In this document: positions 1 to 7,811 of the stretch, in pieces
Layout of the letters: every line of letters begins with the position of its first letter
Position numbering within the stretch: the stretch's first letter is position 1
NCBI RefSeq assembly: GCF_001426565.1
Contig: NZ_LMFA01000023.1
Location: forward strand, 1-64,000
Source of the DNA: Rhizobium sp. Root482
Lineage (GTDB): Bacteria > Pseudomonadota > Alphaproteobacteria > Rhizobiales > Rhizobiaceae
Reading direction: 5' to 3'
Length of the DNA: 64,000 nucleotides
Program-made: the position numbers and the translations under genes
The notes under the pieces: generated by a model
What the model was told of the DNA's origin: nothing
The model's input: only the letters and a program-made list of their open reading frames with translations
Database searches by the model: none

Positions 1-1
1 G

Positions 2-97
2 CCGCTGATCACCCACCGCATCGGCATCGACGGTTTCGCCGAAGGCTTTGCCGCCATGCGCTCGGGAAATTCCGGCAAGGTCGTCATGGATTGGTGA
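2..97 (+). CDS. C-terminal end of a zinc-type (MDR) alcohol/threonine dehydrogenase, partial
   Basis: The window opens inside a reading frame that encodes 31 residues ending [11 protein letters not shown] before a TGA stop. The ending, with a helix like E-G-F-A-A-M-R followed by S-G-K-V-V, is the usual carboxyl terminus of medium-chain zinc-dependent dehydrogenases such as L-threonine 3-dehydrogenase or polyol dehydrogenases. The catalytic zinc site and Rossmann fold lie left of the window, so the substrate cannot be told. No gene follows closely on the same strand except the MATE transporter about 100 bases on. Confidence 0.6.
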   Translation, partial: PLITHRIGIDGFAEGFAAMRSGNSGKVVMDW

Positions 98-204
98 ACG
101 GCGAAGACGCGTTGGCGGATGATCGGAAAGTTCGCCGACGGAATAGAATGACATCAGGTCAGGCGGATGCGGCCGCTTTCTTACCGCCGGGACCTTTGTG
201 AGAA

Positions 205-1527
205 ATGAATATTTTGCCGCCTGTAGAGCACCAGGAAAACTGGAACCGCCGGATGGTCACACTGGCGTTTCCGATCATTCTCGCCAATCTTGCCCAGCCG
301 ATATTGTCGCTGGTCGATACGATGGTGGCGGGGCATCTGCCCGGGGCGTGGTTTCTTGGCGGTGTCGCGCTGGGTGGCGTGCTCTTCAATTTCCTGTTCT
401 GGAGCTTCAGCTTCCTGCGTATGGCGACCACCGGCCTGGTTGCCCAGGCCTGGGGAGCGGAAGACGGCGCACTCATGCGAAAGCACCTGCTCCGCGCGCT
501 TCTCATCGCCGCCGCTGGTGGCGGTGCAATCATCCTTCTGCAGAAGCCGATCATCGAGGCCGGCCTTGCTTTCCTCGGGGGAAGCGAAGCGGTCTATGAA
601 AGTGCCGCCGCCTACGCCTTCGCACGGATCTGGTCGGCGCCGGCCACCCTCGGAAATTTCGTCCTGCTCGGTTACCTTTTGGGTCGCCAGCGCGTGATGG
701 TATCGCTGGCGCTCCAGGTCATGCTCAATGCGATCAACCTGATTGCGACGCTGGTGCTCGTCTTCGGTTTCGACTGGGGGGTCGCCGGTATAGGCGCTGG
801 AACTGCAATTGCAGAATGGATTGCGTTCATCGCCGGCCTCATGATTGTCAGGCCATTCAGGGCGAACCCGGCGTTGGAGCTGCGGGATCTGCTGGATGGG
901 ACTGCGTTTCGCCAGCTGATCGCCGTCAATCGCGATATATTCCTGCGCAGTCTGTTTTTGCTGGTCTGTTTCGCCTGGTTCGCCCGCAGCGGCGCAGCCG
1001 AAGGCGATGCAATCCTTGCAGCCAATGCGGTCCTCCTCAACCTCCACGGCATCACCTCCTATGGGCTCGATGGCTTTGCGCATGCCACCGAAACCCTCGT
1101 CGGATCGGCCATCGGTGCCCGCCGCAGGCAAGCCCTCTATCGTGTTATCAAGGCTGCCTTTGTATGGTCTGGCCTCGTAGCACTTCTCTTCTCTCTTTGT
1201 TACGCATTGGCTGGTCCATCGATCATCGCGCTTTTGACGAACCAGGAGGAGGTGCGCGCAACGGCTGTCGAGTACCTTCCCTATGTTGTCGTTCTGCCTC
1301 TCATTTCCGTCGTCGGCTATATGCTGGACGGCGTGTTCATCGGTGCGATCCGCACGCGGGACCTGCGCAACAGCATGTTCATTTCGACGATTGTTTTCAT
1401 CGTGGCCGCCTATGGCCTGCAGCAGGTCTGGGGCAATCACGGTTTGTGGATTGGGATGATCGTGCTGATGATCGTTCGCACGGCAACACTGGGCCGCAGA
1501 CTCAAATACATATTCGCTGGGCTGTAG
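205..1527 (+). CDS. MATE family (DinF-like) multidrug efflux transporter
   Basis: The 440-residue protein has twelve hydrophobic segments arranged as two similar halves. It opens with the MATE signature near residues 20-40 (A-F-P-I-I-L-A-N-L-A-Q-P-I-L-S-L-V-D-T), followed by G-H-L-P and an F-N-F-L-F-W-S-F-S-F-L-R stretch. This matches the DinF branch of MATE exporters, which export cationic drugs or other small molecules across the inner membrane using a Na+ or H+ gradient. Length is normal for the family. The ATG at 205 follows a weak GTGAGA purine run. It stands alone, with an unrelated metal-efflux operon downstream. The substrate is not evident. A long antisense frame over the gene is a codon-bias shadow. 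Confidence 0.85.
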   Translation: MNILPPVEHQENWNRRMVTLAFPIILANLAQPILSLVDTMVAGHLPGAWFLGGVALGGVLFNFLFWSFSFLRMATTGLVAQAWGAEDGALMRKHLLRALLIAAAGGGAIILLQKPIIEAGLAFLGGSEAVYESAAAYAFARIWSAPATLGNFVLLGYLLGRQRVMVSLALQVMLNAINLIATLVLVFGFDWGVAGIGAGTAIAEWIAFIAGLMIVRPFRANPALELRDLLDGTAFRQLIAVNRDIFLRSLFLLVCFAWFARSGAAEGDAILAANAVLLNLHGITSYGLDGFAHATETLVGSAIGARRRQALYRVIKAAFVWSGLVALLFSLCYALAGPSIIALLTNQEEVRATAVEYLPYVVVLPLISVVGYMLDGVFIGAIRTRDLRNSMFISTIVFIVAAYGLQQVWGNHGLWIGMIVLMIVRTATLGRRLKYIFAGL

Positions 1528-1595
1528 CGCTGTCCCGACTTTGCAGCACCGGTTGATGATGTGGACGCCGGATGGGCTTGATTGATACCGCAGAT

Positions 1596-1612
1596 ATAGG
1601 GTACACCCCTAT
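1596..1612 (+). promoter_or_regulatory. Palindromic operator just before dmeR
   Basis: ATAGGG-TACA-CCCCTAT is a G/C-tract inverted repeat ending three bases before the dmeR start codon. RcnR/CsoR-family repressors bind G/C-tract operators flanked by A/T, so this is most likely the autoregulatory DmeR site. The only Shine-Dalgarno-like run near the start (AGGG) lies inside the left arm. Confidence 0.65.
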
Positions 1613-1615
1613 CTT

Positions 1616-1894
1616 ATGAGTCATACATCGAAAAACAAAACGAAGATCATTGCGCGAATTCGACGGCTAAAAGGCCAATTGGAGGCGATCGAGCGCTCGC
1701 TGGAAGCCGAAGTTCCATGCGGCGATATCCTCAACCTCGTCGCATCGGTCCGTGGCGCGATAACGGGCCTGACTTCGGAATTGATCGAGGAACATATTCG
1801 AGAACATGTTTCCAACCCGGACAAAGATGACGATCCCGCCCGGGCGCAGGCAGCATCAGAGTTGATCGAAGTCATCAGGACATATCTGAAATGA
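1616..1894 (+). CDS. dmeR: DmeR, RcnR/CsoR/FrmR-family metal-sensing repressor
   Basis: A 92-residue all-helical protein containing the family core: R-I-R-R-L-K-G-Q-L-E-A-I-E-R near residues 16-29, then V-P-C-G-D-I-L near 33-40, where the Cys is the conserved metal ligand of the family. Proteins of this type are tetrameric repressors released by Co/Ni (RcnR, DmeR), Cu (CsoR) or formaldehyde (FrmR). The downstream dmeF gene overlaps by four bases (ATGA) and points to DmeR, known from Rhizobium leguminosarum to control Co/Ni-inducible efflux. The reading frame has a stop upstream, so the ATG at 1616 is the only start; it has almost no space for a normal ribosome site. Confidence 0.85.
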   Translation: MSHTSKNKTKIIARIRRLKGQLEAIERSLEAEVPCGDILNLVASVRGAITGLTSELIEEHIREHVSNPDKDDDPARAQAASELIEVIRTYLK

Positions 1895-2874
1895 ACAAAC
1901 AGACCACTCGACTGGCAAGCCCTCACGACCACGTCTTCCTGGGAGACAATCACGTTCGAAACGAACGGCGGACTTGGCTTGTAATCGCGATCACCGCAAC
2001 AATGATGGTCGTTGAGATCATTGCCGGCACGATCTACGGCTCCATGGCGCTGGTTGCCGATGGATGGCACATGTCGACCCATGCCGCCGCCATGTTGATC
2101 GCGGCGCTCGCCTATCTCTATGCGCGCAGAAACGCCCGCAACCCGCGGTTCACCTTTGGTACGGGCAAGATTGGCGAACTTGCCGCATTTGCGAGTGCAG
2201 TCATTCTTGCACTGATTGCTCTCTTGATCGGTTGGGAGAGCCTCATGCGCCTCTACAGCCCGGTCGCTATCGACTTTTCGCAGGCCATCGTCGTCGCCGT
2301 TGTCGGTTTGGCTGTGAACCTGCTATGCGCCTGGCTCTTGCGCGGCGATCACCCACATCACGCTCACGGCCACCATCATCACGACCACCATGGCCACCAC
2401 CATGATCACCATGATCACCATGGGCATTCTCATGGCGCACATGGCCATGCCGGCGACAACAATCTGCGTGCGGCCTATCTGCATGTTCTGGCAGACGCCC
2501 TGACATCGGTACTGGCAATCGTGGCTCTGATCCTTGGCAGTCTCTACGGCTGGAACTGGATGGATCCCGCGATGGGCATCGTTGGCGCTCTCGTGATCTC
2601 CAGATGGTCCTGGAGTCTTGTTCGCGATGCCGGCGGCGTTCTACTCGACTACGTGCCGGGCGATGAGGGCCTTCCTCGGGAGATTCGTCAGGCGATCGAA
2701 GGCGAGGGCGACCGGATAACCGATCTTCATGTTTGGCAACTCGGACCTGGCCATCATGGCGCAATCCTTGCGATCCGTTCGGCATCACCTTTGGAGCCCT
2801 CAAACTACAAGGAAAAGCTCTCGCATATTCACGAACTGTCTCATGTCACCATCGAGATCGAGAAGGCCGCATGA
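1891..2874 (+). CDS. dmeF: DmeF, CDF-family Co/Ni efflux protein
   Basis: A 327-residue cation diffusion facilitator with six predicted membrane helices. It carries the transition-metal site residues in helix 2 (A-D-G-W-H near 56-60) and helix 5 (H-V-L-A-D-A near 198-203). Between helices 4 and 5 is a very histidine-rich cytoplasmic loop (about residues 153-188, over half His), typical of DmeF and thought to gather metal. The protein exports divalent cobalt and nickel from the cytoplasm by proton exchange. Its ATG overlaps the dmeR stop, so the two are cotranslated and presumably derepressed together by metal. Confidence 0.88.
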   Translation: MNKQTTRLASPHDHVFLGDNHVRNERRTWLVIAITATMMVVEIIAGTIYGSMALVADGWHMSTHAAAMLIAALAYLYARRNARNPRFTFGTGKIGELAAFASAVILALIALLIGWESLMRLYSPVAIDFSQAIVVAVVGLAVNLLCAWLLRGDHPHHAHGHHHHDHHGHHHDHHDHHGHSHGAHGHAGDNNLRAAYLHVLADALTSVLAIVALILGSLYGWNWMDPAMGIVGALVISRWSWSLVRDAGGVLLDYVPGDEGLPREIRQAIEGEGDRITDLHVWQLGPGHHGAILAIRSASPLEPSNYKEKLSHIHELSHVTIEIEKAA

Positions 2875-3013
2875 CACCGGGCTTTTGCCATCTCACCTGA
2901 GCCGGCGTAGTCCGAGGGCAATTGCAGTTATTTCAGCGCGGGCATTCGCGAAATGTCCGCGTCGGTGTATAGCGTCGGTGAACCGCATTCTTCAGGATGG
3001 GCACGAACGACAG

Positions 3014-3454
3014 ATGGCAGGCGATCAAGCCAGTTCCGGTCAGGAAGATGCGTTGGCTCTGGCCGAAAACCTCCGTGATACAATTGGAAAATTTGTCCGA
3101 GGCATCCGATCCCAAGCGGATACGCCCACGACATCACAGTCGGAGACGCTCTCGCTTCTGGACAGGAACGGTCCCTTGAGTGTCGCCCAACTGGCAGGCC
3201 TTCGCCATGTCAGGCACCAGAGCATGCGTCTGGTTGTCGCCCAGCTGGAAATGGAAGGGCTCGCCGACAAGCTGCCAAACCCCGCCGACGGACGCAGCCA
3301 ACTTCTGTCCCTTACCGAAAAGGGCCGGGAGGCGCTATCCCGATCAAGGGAGGCAAGGACCTCGAAGATTGCGGACTTGATTGAAGAAAAACTGTCCGAC
3401 CGCGATAGGCAAATTCTCCGGGCCGCAATCGTCGTCATCGAGCGACTGGCATAG
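3014..3454 (+). CDS. MarR-family transcriptional regulator
   Basis: The 146-residue protein has a MarR winged-helix layout: a helical start, then T-L-S-L-L-D-R-N-G-P-L-S-V-A-Q-L-A, a recognition helix region with R-H-Q-S-M-R-L-V-V-A-Q-L-E, and the wing D-G-R-S-Q-L-L-S-L-T-E-K-G-R-E that marks the family. The frame is open further upstream, but the ATG at 3014 is preceded by AGGATGGG and leaves a normal MarR length. It sits downstream of dmeF on the same strand and converges on the SnoaL-like gene (8-bp gap). The ligand and targets are unknown; it may act on the palindrome near 3917. Confidence 0.8.
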   Translation: MAGDQASSGQEDALALAENLRDTIGKFVRGIRSQADTPTTSQSETLSLLDRNGPLSVAQLAGLRHVRHQSMRLVVAQLEMEGLADKLPNPADGRSQLLSLTEKGREALSRSREARTSKIADLIEEKLSDRDRQILRAAIVVIERLA

Positions 3455-3462
3455 CGGCGGCA

Positions 3463-3873
3463 TTACACTTTCGCCAATGCAGCAAGGACATGCGCCAAGC
3501 TGTTCAGGCCCCAGTGCTCTGCATATCTGCCGTCCTCAACCCGCACGATATCGATGACCTCGATGGCGACATCCTTCCCCGTCGCCGGAATTCCCATCAA
3601 TGTGCCCGAATGAATGCCGCCGATCGTTTTGCGGGTCGTCACCCTGTCTCCCTCGGCGATCTGATCATGGATCGTTACCCTGATGTCGGACAGAGCGGGA
3701 CGAAGGATGTTCTGGAACGTGTTCCACATGCTTTGGGAGCCGCTCGGCATTCCCAACGGAGCGGCATGATTGATGAAATCCGGAGCCATCAAAGCATGGA
3801 ATTCGACCTCGTTTCCATTTTGAATGACCTCGATGTTAAAGCGGCGAACCACTTCCTTGTTATCGGCGGGCAT
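3463..3873 (-). CDS. SnoaL-like ester cyclase family protein
   Basis: A 136-residue NTF2-fold protein with the ester-cyclase pattern: an N-terminal helix N-K-E-V-V-R-R-F-N-I-E-V-I-Q-N-G, then D-F-I-N-H, a long middle F-Q-N-I-L-R-P-A-L-S-D-I-R-V-T-I-H-D, and the end I-D-I-V-R-V-E-D-G-R-Y-A-E-H-W. Relatives include polyketide cyclases of the SnoaL type, but most members are uncharacterised small-molecule-binding proteins, so no reaction is assigned. A strong palindrome lies 28-60 bases before the start, suggesting tight repression. Confidence 0.75.
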   Translation of the reverse strand: MPADNKEVVRRFNIEVIQNGNEVEFHALMAPDFINHAAPLGMPSGSQSMWNTFQNILRPALSDIRVTIHDQIAEGDRVTTRKTIGGIHSGTLMGIPATGKDVAIEVIDIVRVEDGRYAEHWGLNSLAHVLAALAKV

Positions 3874-3900
3874 GACTGATCCCTTGCATAATTGTGCTAC

Positions 3901-3933
3901 GAGAATACATACAGTCTAACTGTATATATTCTC
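3901..3933. promoter_or_regulatory. 14-bp inverted repeat, probable repressor operator for the SnoaL-like gene
   Basis: Arms at 3901-3914 and 3920-3933 are reverse complements except for one base, around a 5-base centre; the core reads ACAGTCTAACTGT. It lies 28 bases upstream of the minus-strand start at 3873, where an operator or -10/-35 region would be. The shape and length suit a dimeric TetR- or MarR-type repressor. Confidence 0.6.
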
Positions 3934-4165
3934 GCTCTAATCCCCGCTTTGCCGGTTTGCAAGCCTTACGAAAGCGAAAAATTTCAGTGCGCTTTATTGC
4001 AACCGAAGCCCGCTTCGGGCGCAGCAAGCTCAGCGAGCAGCGTCTTTCGGCTGCGGAGGCAACGGGCGCCGGGCGAGGAAGCGGGGCAAGTCCTACGGTC
4101 GGAAGAAATTGACACCAGAATTGACACAAGAACTTGGCCCCGGATCGCCGGTGCTCCGTCGCTCT
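3934..4165. other. Intergenic stretch without a supported gene
   Basis: Between the palindrome upstream of the SnoaL-like gene and the end of the sensor kinase gene there are short open frames on both strands, but none has a ribosome site or a recognisable protein. I see no clear terminator. Confidence 0.5.
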
Positions 4166-5506
4166 TCAGAGCGCAATCGTCACTGTCGTTCCCTCTCCAT
4201 CGCTTTGCATCAAGACACGGCCGCCATGATTGGAAACGATCTGCTTCACCAGGCTCAAGCCAAGCCCGGCGCCCTGACTTTTCGGGGTCATGCGGTAAAA
4301 CGGTTCGAAAACCAGTTCCTGCTGCTCAGCCGGTATGCCTGGCCCCTGATCAGCCACTGCTACCGCGCCATTCGCTGAAACGGAAACGGCAATCTCTCCC
4401 CGGCCTCCACAGTGATCAATTGCATTGCGGATCAGATTGCTGACGGCTCTCGCCAATGCTGGCGCGTTGCCTTGACGTTCCAACTTTTCAACGTCGCTGT
4501 GAAATGAAATCTGATAGCCGGCAGCGATCGCCAAGGGAGCGATGTCCGCCACGGCCGTGTGTGCGATTGCAACCAGATCGACCGTACCATCAAGGTCTAT
4601 GGCCTGATCATTACGTTCAAAGTCGAGGAGTTGTTCGGCCGTATCTGCCAGGCGTGCGACATCGTCCAATAGTCGCTTGCGCTCCTGCCCCTCAAGCATT
4701 CCGTCAATCCGCGTCTGCATGATCGCGATCGGTGTTCTGAGCTCATGCGCTGCGTCGATCAGGAACCGCTGGCGCTTCCTGGCCTGGCTCTCAAGGCGAT
4801 CGAGCGTTCCGTTGAAAGCCGTAACCAGAGGAGCGACTTCCGTCGGAATCCCAACCACGGGGAGCCGGACCCCATGCCGGCGCGGCTCGATTTGCGCTGC
4901 ACTTTCAGCGACGTCGCTCACCCGCGCAAGTGCGCGGCTGACGATCCGCGGAACCGCCAGTGAAATCGCCGGCAGCGCGACCGCGAGCAGGGAGACATAG
5001 ATCGGGTAGGCCCTGGTCAAAAGGGCGAAAACGGGCGATCCCTTGTCAGCCACGCCGCCAAACAGAATTCGAACTTCGCCAACCGCTGTCTCGGCGCTAT
5101 CAATCGTCGCGATCTCGTTTGTCGCGGAGGATCCGCGTATGTCTGCGTCGTCAAATAAATACACCAGATGCGCGAGGCCGGCATAGGGTGGGGGGATGGT
5201 GCCATAAGAGACCAAAGCCCCATCCGTCGCGGCCACCACGTACCAGAGCGATATATTCTGGTCCTTGAGTGCCCTTAGTTCGGGAGTTTCTTGTAACTCC
5301 AGAAGCCCTTGGCTATTGCGTACCGCAGCTCCGGCTATTGCCGAACCAACCGTCTCCTCCATGGCGATATTCGGTGACATGACCGTCGCGGCCCAGACGC
5401 AGAGCCCGAAGATCACTGCGGCAACAACAGCGACGATGACCAGACTGAGCTGCCAGCTCAGTCTCCACCGAAGCGAAGGGGTCGGTTTCTCTGCTAAGCG
5501 CATCAT
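4166..5506 (-). CDS. Membrane sensor histidine kinase (OmpR-pair type)
   Basis: The 446-residue protein has a membrane helix at about 19-42, a periplasmic domain of about 120 residues, a second helix near 167-188 and a HAMP-like linker. The phosphoacceptor motif D-A-A-H-E-L-R-T-P has its His at residue 254. ATPase motifs follow: N-L-I-R-N-A-I-D (N-box, Asn 361), V-A-D-Q-G-P-G-I-P (G1) and G-A-G-L-G-L-S-L-V (G2). It autophosphorylates and passes phosphate to the response regulator upstream, with which it overlaps by four bases. The architecture resembles QseC/TctE kinases; the signal is unknown. Confidence 0.9.
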   Translation of the reverse strand: MMRLAEKPTPSLRWRLSWQLSLVIVAVVAAVIFGLCVWAATVMSPNIAMEETVGSAIAGAAVRNSQGLLELQETPELRALKDQNISLWYVVAATDGALVSYGTIPPPYAGLAHLVYLFDDADIRGSSATNEIATIDSAETAVGEVRILFGGVADKGSPVFALLTRAYPIYVSLLAVALPAISLAVPRIVSRALARVSDVAESAAQIEPRRHGVRLPVVGIPTEVAPLVTAFNGTLDRLESQARKRQRFLIDAAHELRTPIAIMQTRIDGMLEGQERKRLLDDVARLADTAEQLLDFERNDQAIDLDGTVDLVAIAHTAVADIAPLAIAAGYQISFHSDVEKLERQGNAPALARAVSNLIRNAIDHCGGRGEIAVSVSANGAVAVADQGPGIPAEQQELVFEPFYRMTPKSQGAGLGLSLVKQIVSNHGGRVLMQSDGEGTTVTIAL

Positions 5507-6174
5507 TCTTCCTTCAGGAGATATCCGACGCCCCGGATATTGTGGATTGCAACGCCGGAGCCGGCATCCGCCAGTCGTTTTCGCAGCCGCGAGATGTGCG
5601 CATCCAGAGCATTGGACTGGATTTCTTCCTCATAGTTATAGACAGCTTCTTCCAGCATCGACCGAAGGACGGTCTTGTTCTTCCGCTTTGCCAGCGCGAT
5701 GAGAACCGAAAGTTCGCGCCTGGGCACATCGAATTGAACCGAGTTGATTGCAACGTTTAACTGCAGCGGGTTGATCACCATGTGTCCGGCAACAATCTCC
5801 GGTTCGGCAAGGTTTATGGGCCGCCGAAGCACCGCGCGCACACGCGCCCTCAGTTCCTCGACCAGGAACGGCTTGCCGAGATAGTCATCGGCGCCGATAT
5901 TGAGCCCCTCGACGCGCTCCAGCGGTTCGTTTCGAGCCGTCATGACAATGATTGGGGTATCCCGCCCCGACCGTCTCAGCTTCGGAATGAATGTCAGCCC
6001 TTCGCCGTCAGGCAAACGTCGATCCAGGAGAATGGCATCGTAGTCATTCTGAAGCGTCAATTCGACGGCGTCGGCGAGATGCGTTGTGTGGTCGATGACG
6101 ATACCGTGCTTGCCGAGAGCAACCGCCAGCGCCGCGGCCAGTTCCTTCTCATCTTCTATCAGTAGAAGTCTCAT
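5503..6174 (-). CDS. OmpR/PhoB-family response regulator
   Basis: The 223-residue protein has a receiver domain with acidic residues E-D-E at 7-9, the phosphoacceptor Asp 51 (L-L-D-R-R-L-P-D), the T/A-R switch (M-T-A-R) and Lys 101 (G-K-P-F). The C-terminal winged helix contains R-R-E-L-S-V-L-I-A-L and D-A-H-I-S-R-L-R-K-R-L with N-I-R-G-V-G-Y-L at the end. It is the first gene of a two-gene operon with the histidine kinase, and an inverted repeat lies 44-93 bases upstream of its start. Regulated genes cannot be told. Confidence 0.92.
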   Translation of the reverse strand: MRLLLIEDEKELAAALAVALGKHGIVIDHTTHLADAVELTLQNDYDAILLDRRLPDGEGLTFIPKLRRSGRDTPIIVMTARNEPLERVEGLNIGADDYLGKPFLVEELRARVRAVLRRPINLAEPEIVAGHMVINPLQLNVAINSVQFDVPRRELSVLIALAKRKNKTVLRSMLEEAVYNYEEEIQSNALDAHISRLRKRLADAGSGVAIHNIRGVGYLLKEE

Positions 6175-6217
6175 CTTGTCCGTAACCCTTCCGTGCCCCC
6201 GTTCTCAGCGACGAAGG

Positions 6218-6267
6218 TTGCAGCAGTATTACGGGAAAAGAGCGGCCATCCGGTAATGCTGCTGCAA
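6218..6267. repeat. 18-bp imperfect inverted repeat upstream of the two-component operon
   Basis: Arms TTGCAGCAGTATTACGGG (6218-6235) and CCGGTAATGCTGCTGCAA (6250-6267) pair with two mismatches around a 14-base centre. It lies in the promoter region of the minus-strand response regulator and could be its own binding site or a hairpin. There is no T-run, so a terminator is less likely. Confidence 0.5.
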
Positions 6268-6380
6268 TTGTCGATCCTCAGTAATCGAAGCCATGGAACG
6301 TAGAATTCGAGGCGCCCGGCAGCTCGCGGGCCGCTTCAACGCCAGCACTGGCGGCCAGACCAAGCATGCACTAACATTAA

Positions 6381-6779
6381 ACCCGGATCACCCGACGGGG
6401 GCAGGCCAGCAAGCCCGTGATTGCCCCGGCCGTTCTCCTGTCCGGCGGAGAAGCAACCGTAACGATCGGGCCGGAAGGCGCCGGTCGAGGCGGCCGCAAC
6501 ACAGAGTTCCTTCTGAGTCTGGCGCTTGGCTTGAATGGCGCGAGCGGTATCTGGGCGGTAGCGGGCGACACTGATGGGATAGACGGAACAGAGGATGCGG
6601 CGGGAGCAATTGTCACTCCCTCAACGCTGATGCGTATGCGAGAAGCCGGGATCGATCCTGCGGCCATGCTGAGCAAGCACGACAGCTATACCGCGTTTCA
6701 AAGGATCGGAGATTTATTGTCTACCGGGCCAACATTTACGAACGTCAACGACATGCGTGCAATACTGGTGTCCGGATAA
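6381..6779 (+). pseudogene. Remnant of a glycerate 2-kinase / hydroxypyruvate reductase gene (MOFRL domain only)
   Basis: About 130 residues match the carboxyl-terminal MOFRL domain of GckA/TtuD-type glycerate kinases: P-A-V-L-L-S-G-G-E-A-T-V-T, G-R-G-G-R-N-T-E-F-L-L, G-D-T-D-G-I-D-G-T-E-D-A-A-G-A and the ending T-G-P-T-F-T-N-V-N-D-M-R-A-I-L. Full-length enzymes are about 420 residues. Here an in-frame TAA at 6378-6380 closes the frame and nothing upstream resembles the N-terminal domain. A GTG at 6417 could start a short product, but the catalytic core would be missing. Most likely a deletion remnant. Confidence 0.75.
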
Positions 6780-7073
6780 ACAGTTCCGTCCGCGCTCGCG
6801 GTCGGGCGGAGCGTGGTGTTCAAGCCGGCGGACGAAAGGCGCTATCGGCGCTGACCCCACGGCTTTGGCGCAATGGACGGACTGCACACGAGCTGTTCAG
6901 CGTGGGTTGCCACGACCGATGGTCACGGTTTCGGCCTTGCAGAGGCTCTGGGGCTGACGCATCCAGCAACCCATCATCGGGATTTCCGATGGCGCTATCG
7001 GGCTTTTCCGTTTCCTTTGATCGAATCCATCTGCGAATTCCGGGTTGAAGCAGTTCGGCTAAGGATGGAACAC

Positions 7074-7811
7074 ATGGCATATAGAAAAGTCGGGATTGAA
7101 AAGGTTCTCATTGTTGGGGGAAGCTCCGGAATGGGCCTCGCGCTGGCAAGACGCTGTCTCCGCACCGGAGCAGAGGTCATTATCGTCGGGCGGAATGAGG
7201 AGAAATTGAAGCGCGCCCGAGAGCAATTGGATAATCTCGCGGCGTTGCACGCAATCGCAGCCGATATCGCGCACGAAGACCAGGTGGCCGATCTATTCAA
7301 ACGGATCGGTCCCCTCGATCATATCGTCAGCACCGCCGCCGATATCGAGGGTGCTTATGAGCTGTTGCCATCGCTCAGGCTTGCCGCCGCGCAGAAGGTT
7401 GTGGAAAGCAAGTTCTACGGGCCGCTCCTTCTCGCCAAGCATGGCGCCCCCATGCTTTCAGCCGGTGGCTCTCTCACCTTCACGTCCGGCATCGCGGCCT
7501 ATCGGCCATCGGCGCGCGGCTCAGTCGTTGCCGCCGTCAACGCGGCGCTGGAAGGGCTCGTCCGGGCGCTCGCCGTCGAACTGGCGCCAATCCGGGTCAA
7601 TGCCGTCTCCCCAGGTTGGGTCGATACGCCCATTTGGGCTTACGTCGCCAGCGACAGGAAAAGCGACACGCTGAGCGCCATGGCAGAGCGGCTGCCGGTC
7701 GGGCGGGTCGGGCAACCTGATGATATCGCCGATGCCGTCGGCTTCCTGATGGGCAACACGTTCACGACGGGGACGATATTGCACGTCGAGGGCGGCCACC
7801 GGTTGATCTAG
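7074..7811 (+). CDS. SDR-fold oxidoreductase lacking the usual Tyr-Lys pair
   Basis: A 245-residue Rossmann protein with the nucleotide loop V-G-G-S-S-G-M-G (14-21), D-I-A after the third strand, and V-N-A-V-S-P-G-W-V-D-T-P near the substrate side. The classical Y-x-x-x-K catalytic pair is not present: at that place the protein reads V-V-A-A-V-N-A-A-L-E. A Ser-rich strand (F-T-S-G) precedes it. The ATG at 7074 is chosen because AAGGA at 7061-7065 lies at the right distance; the ATG at 7065 overlaps that site. The last 50 bases overlap the convergent LysR gene. The reaction is unknown. Confidence 0.75.
   Translation: MAYRKVGIEKVLIVGGSSGMGLALARRCLRTGAEVIIVGRNEEKLKRAREQLDNLAALHAIAADIAHEDQVADLFKRIGPLDHIVSTAADIEGAYELLPSLRLAAAQKVVESKFYGPLLLAKHGAPMLSAGGSLTFTSGIAAYRPSARGSVVAAVNAALEGLVRALAVELAPIRVNAVSPGWVDTPIWAYVASDRKSDTLSAMAERLPVGRVGQPDDIADAVGFLMGNTFTTGTILHVEGGHRLI

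Noticed and set aside
181-1440. 419-residue open frame antisense to the MATE gene
   Set aside because: Low-complexity, Arg/Glu/Gly-rich translation with no family; caused by codon bias of the real gene on the other strand.
3892-4443. 183-residue plus-strand frame across the SnoaL promoter and kinase 3' end
   Set aside because: It starts inside the palindrome region, has no ribosome site and runs antisense into the sensor kinase.
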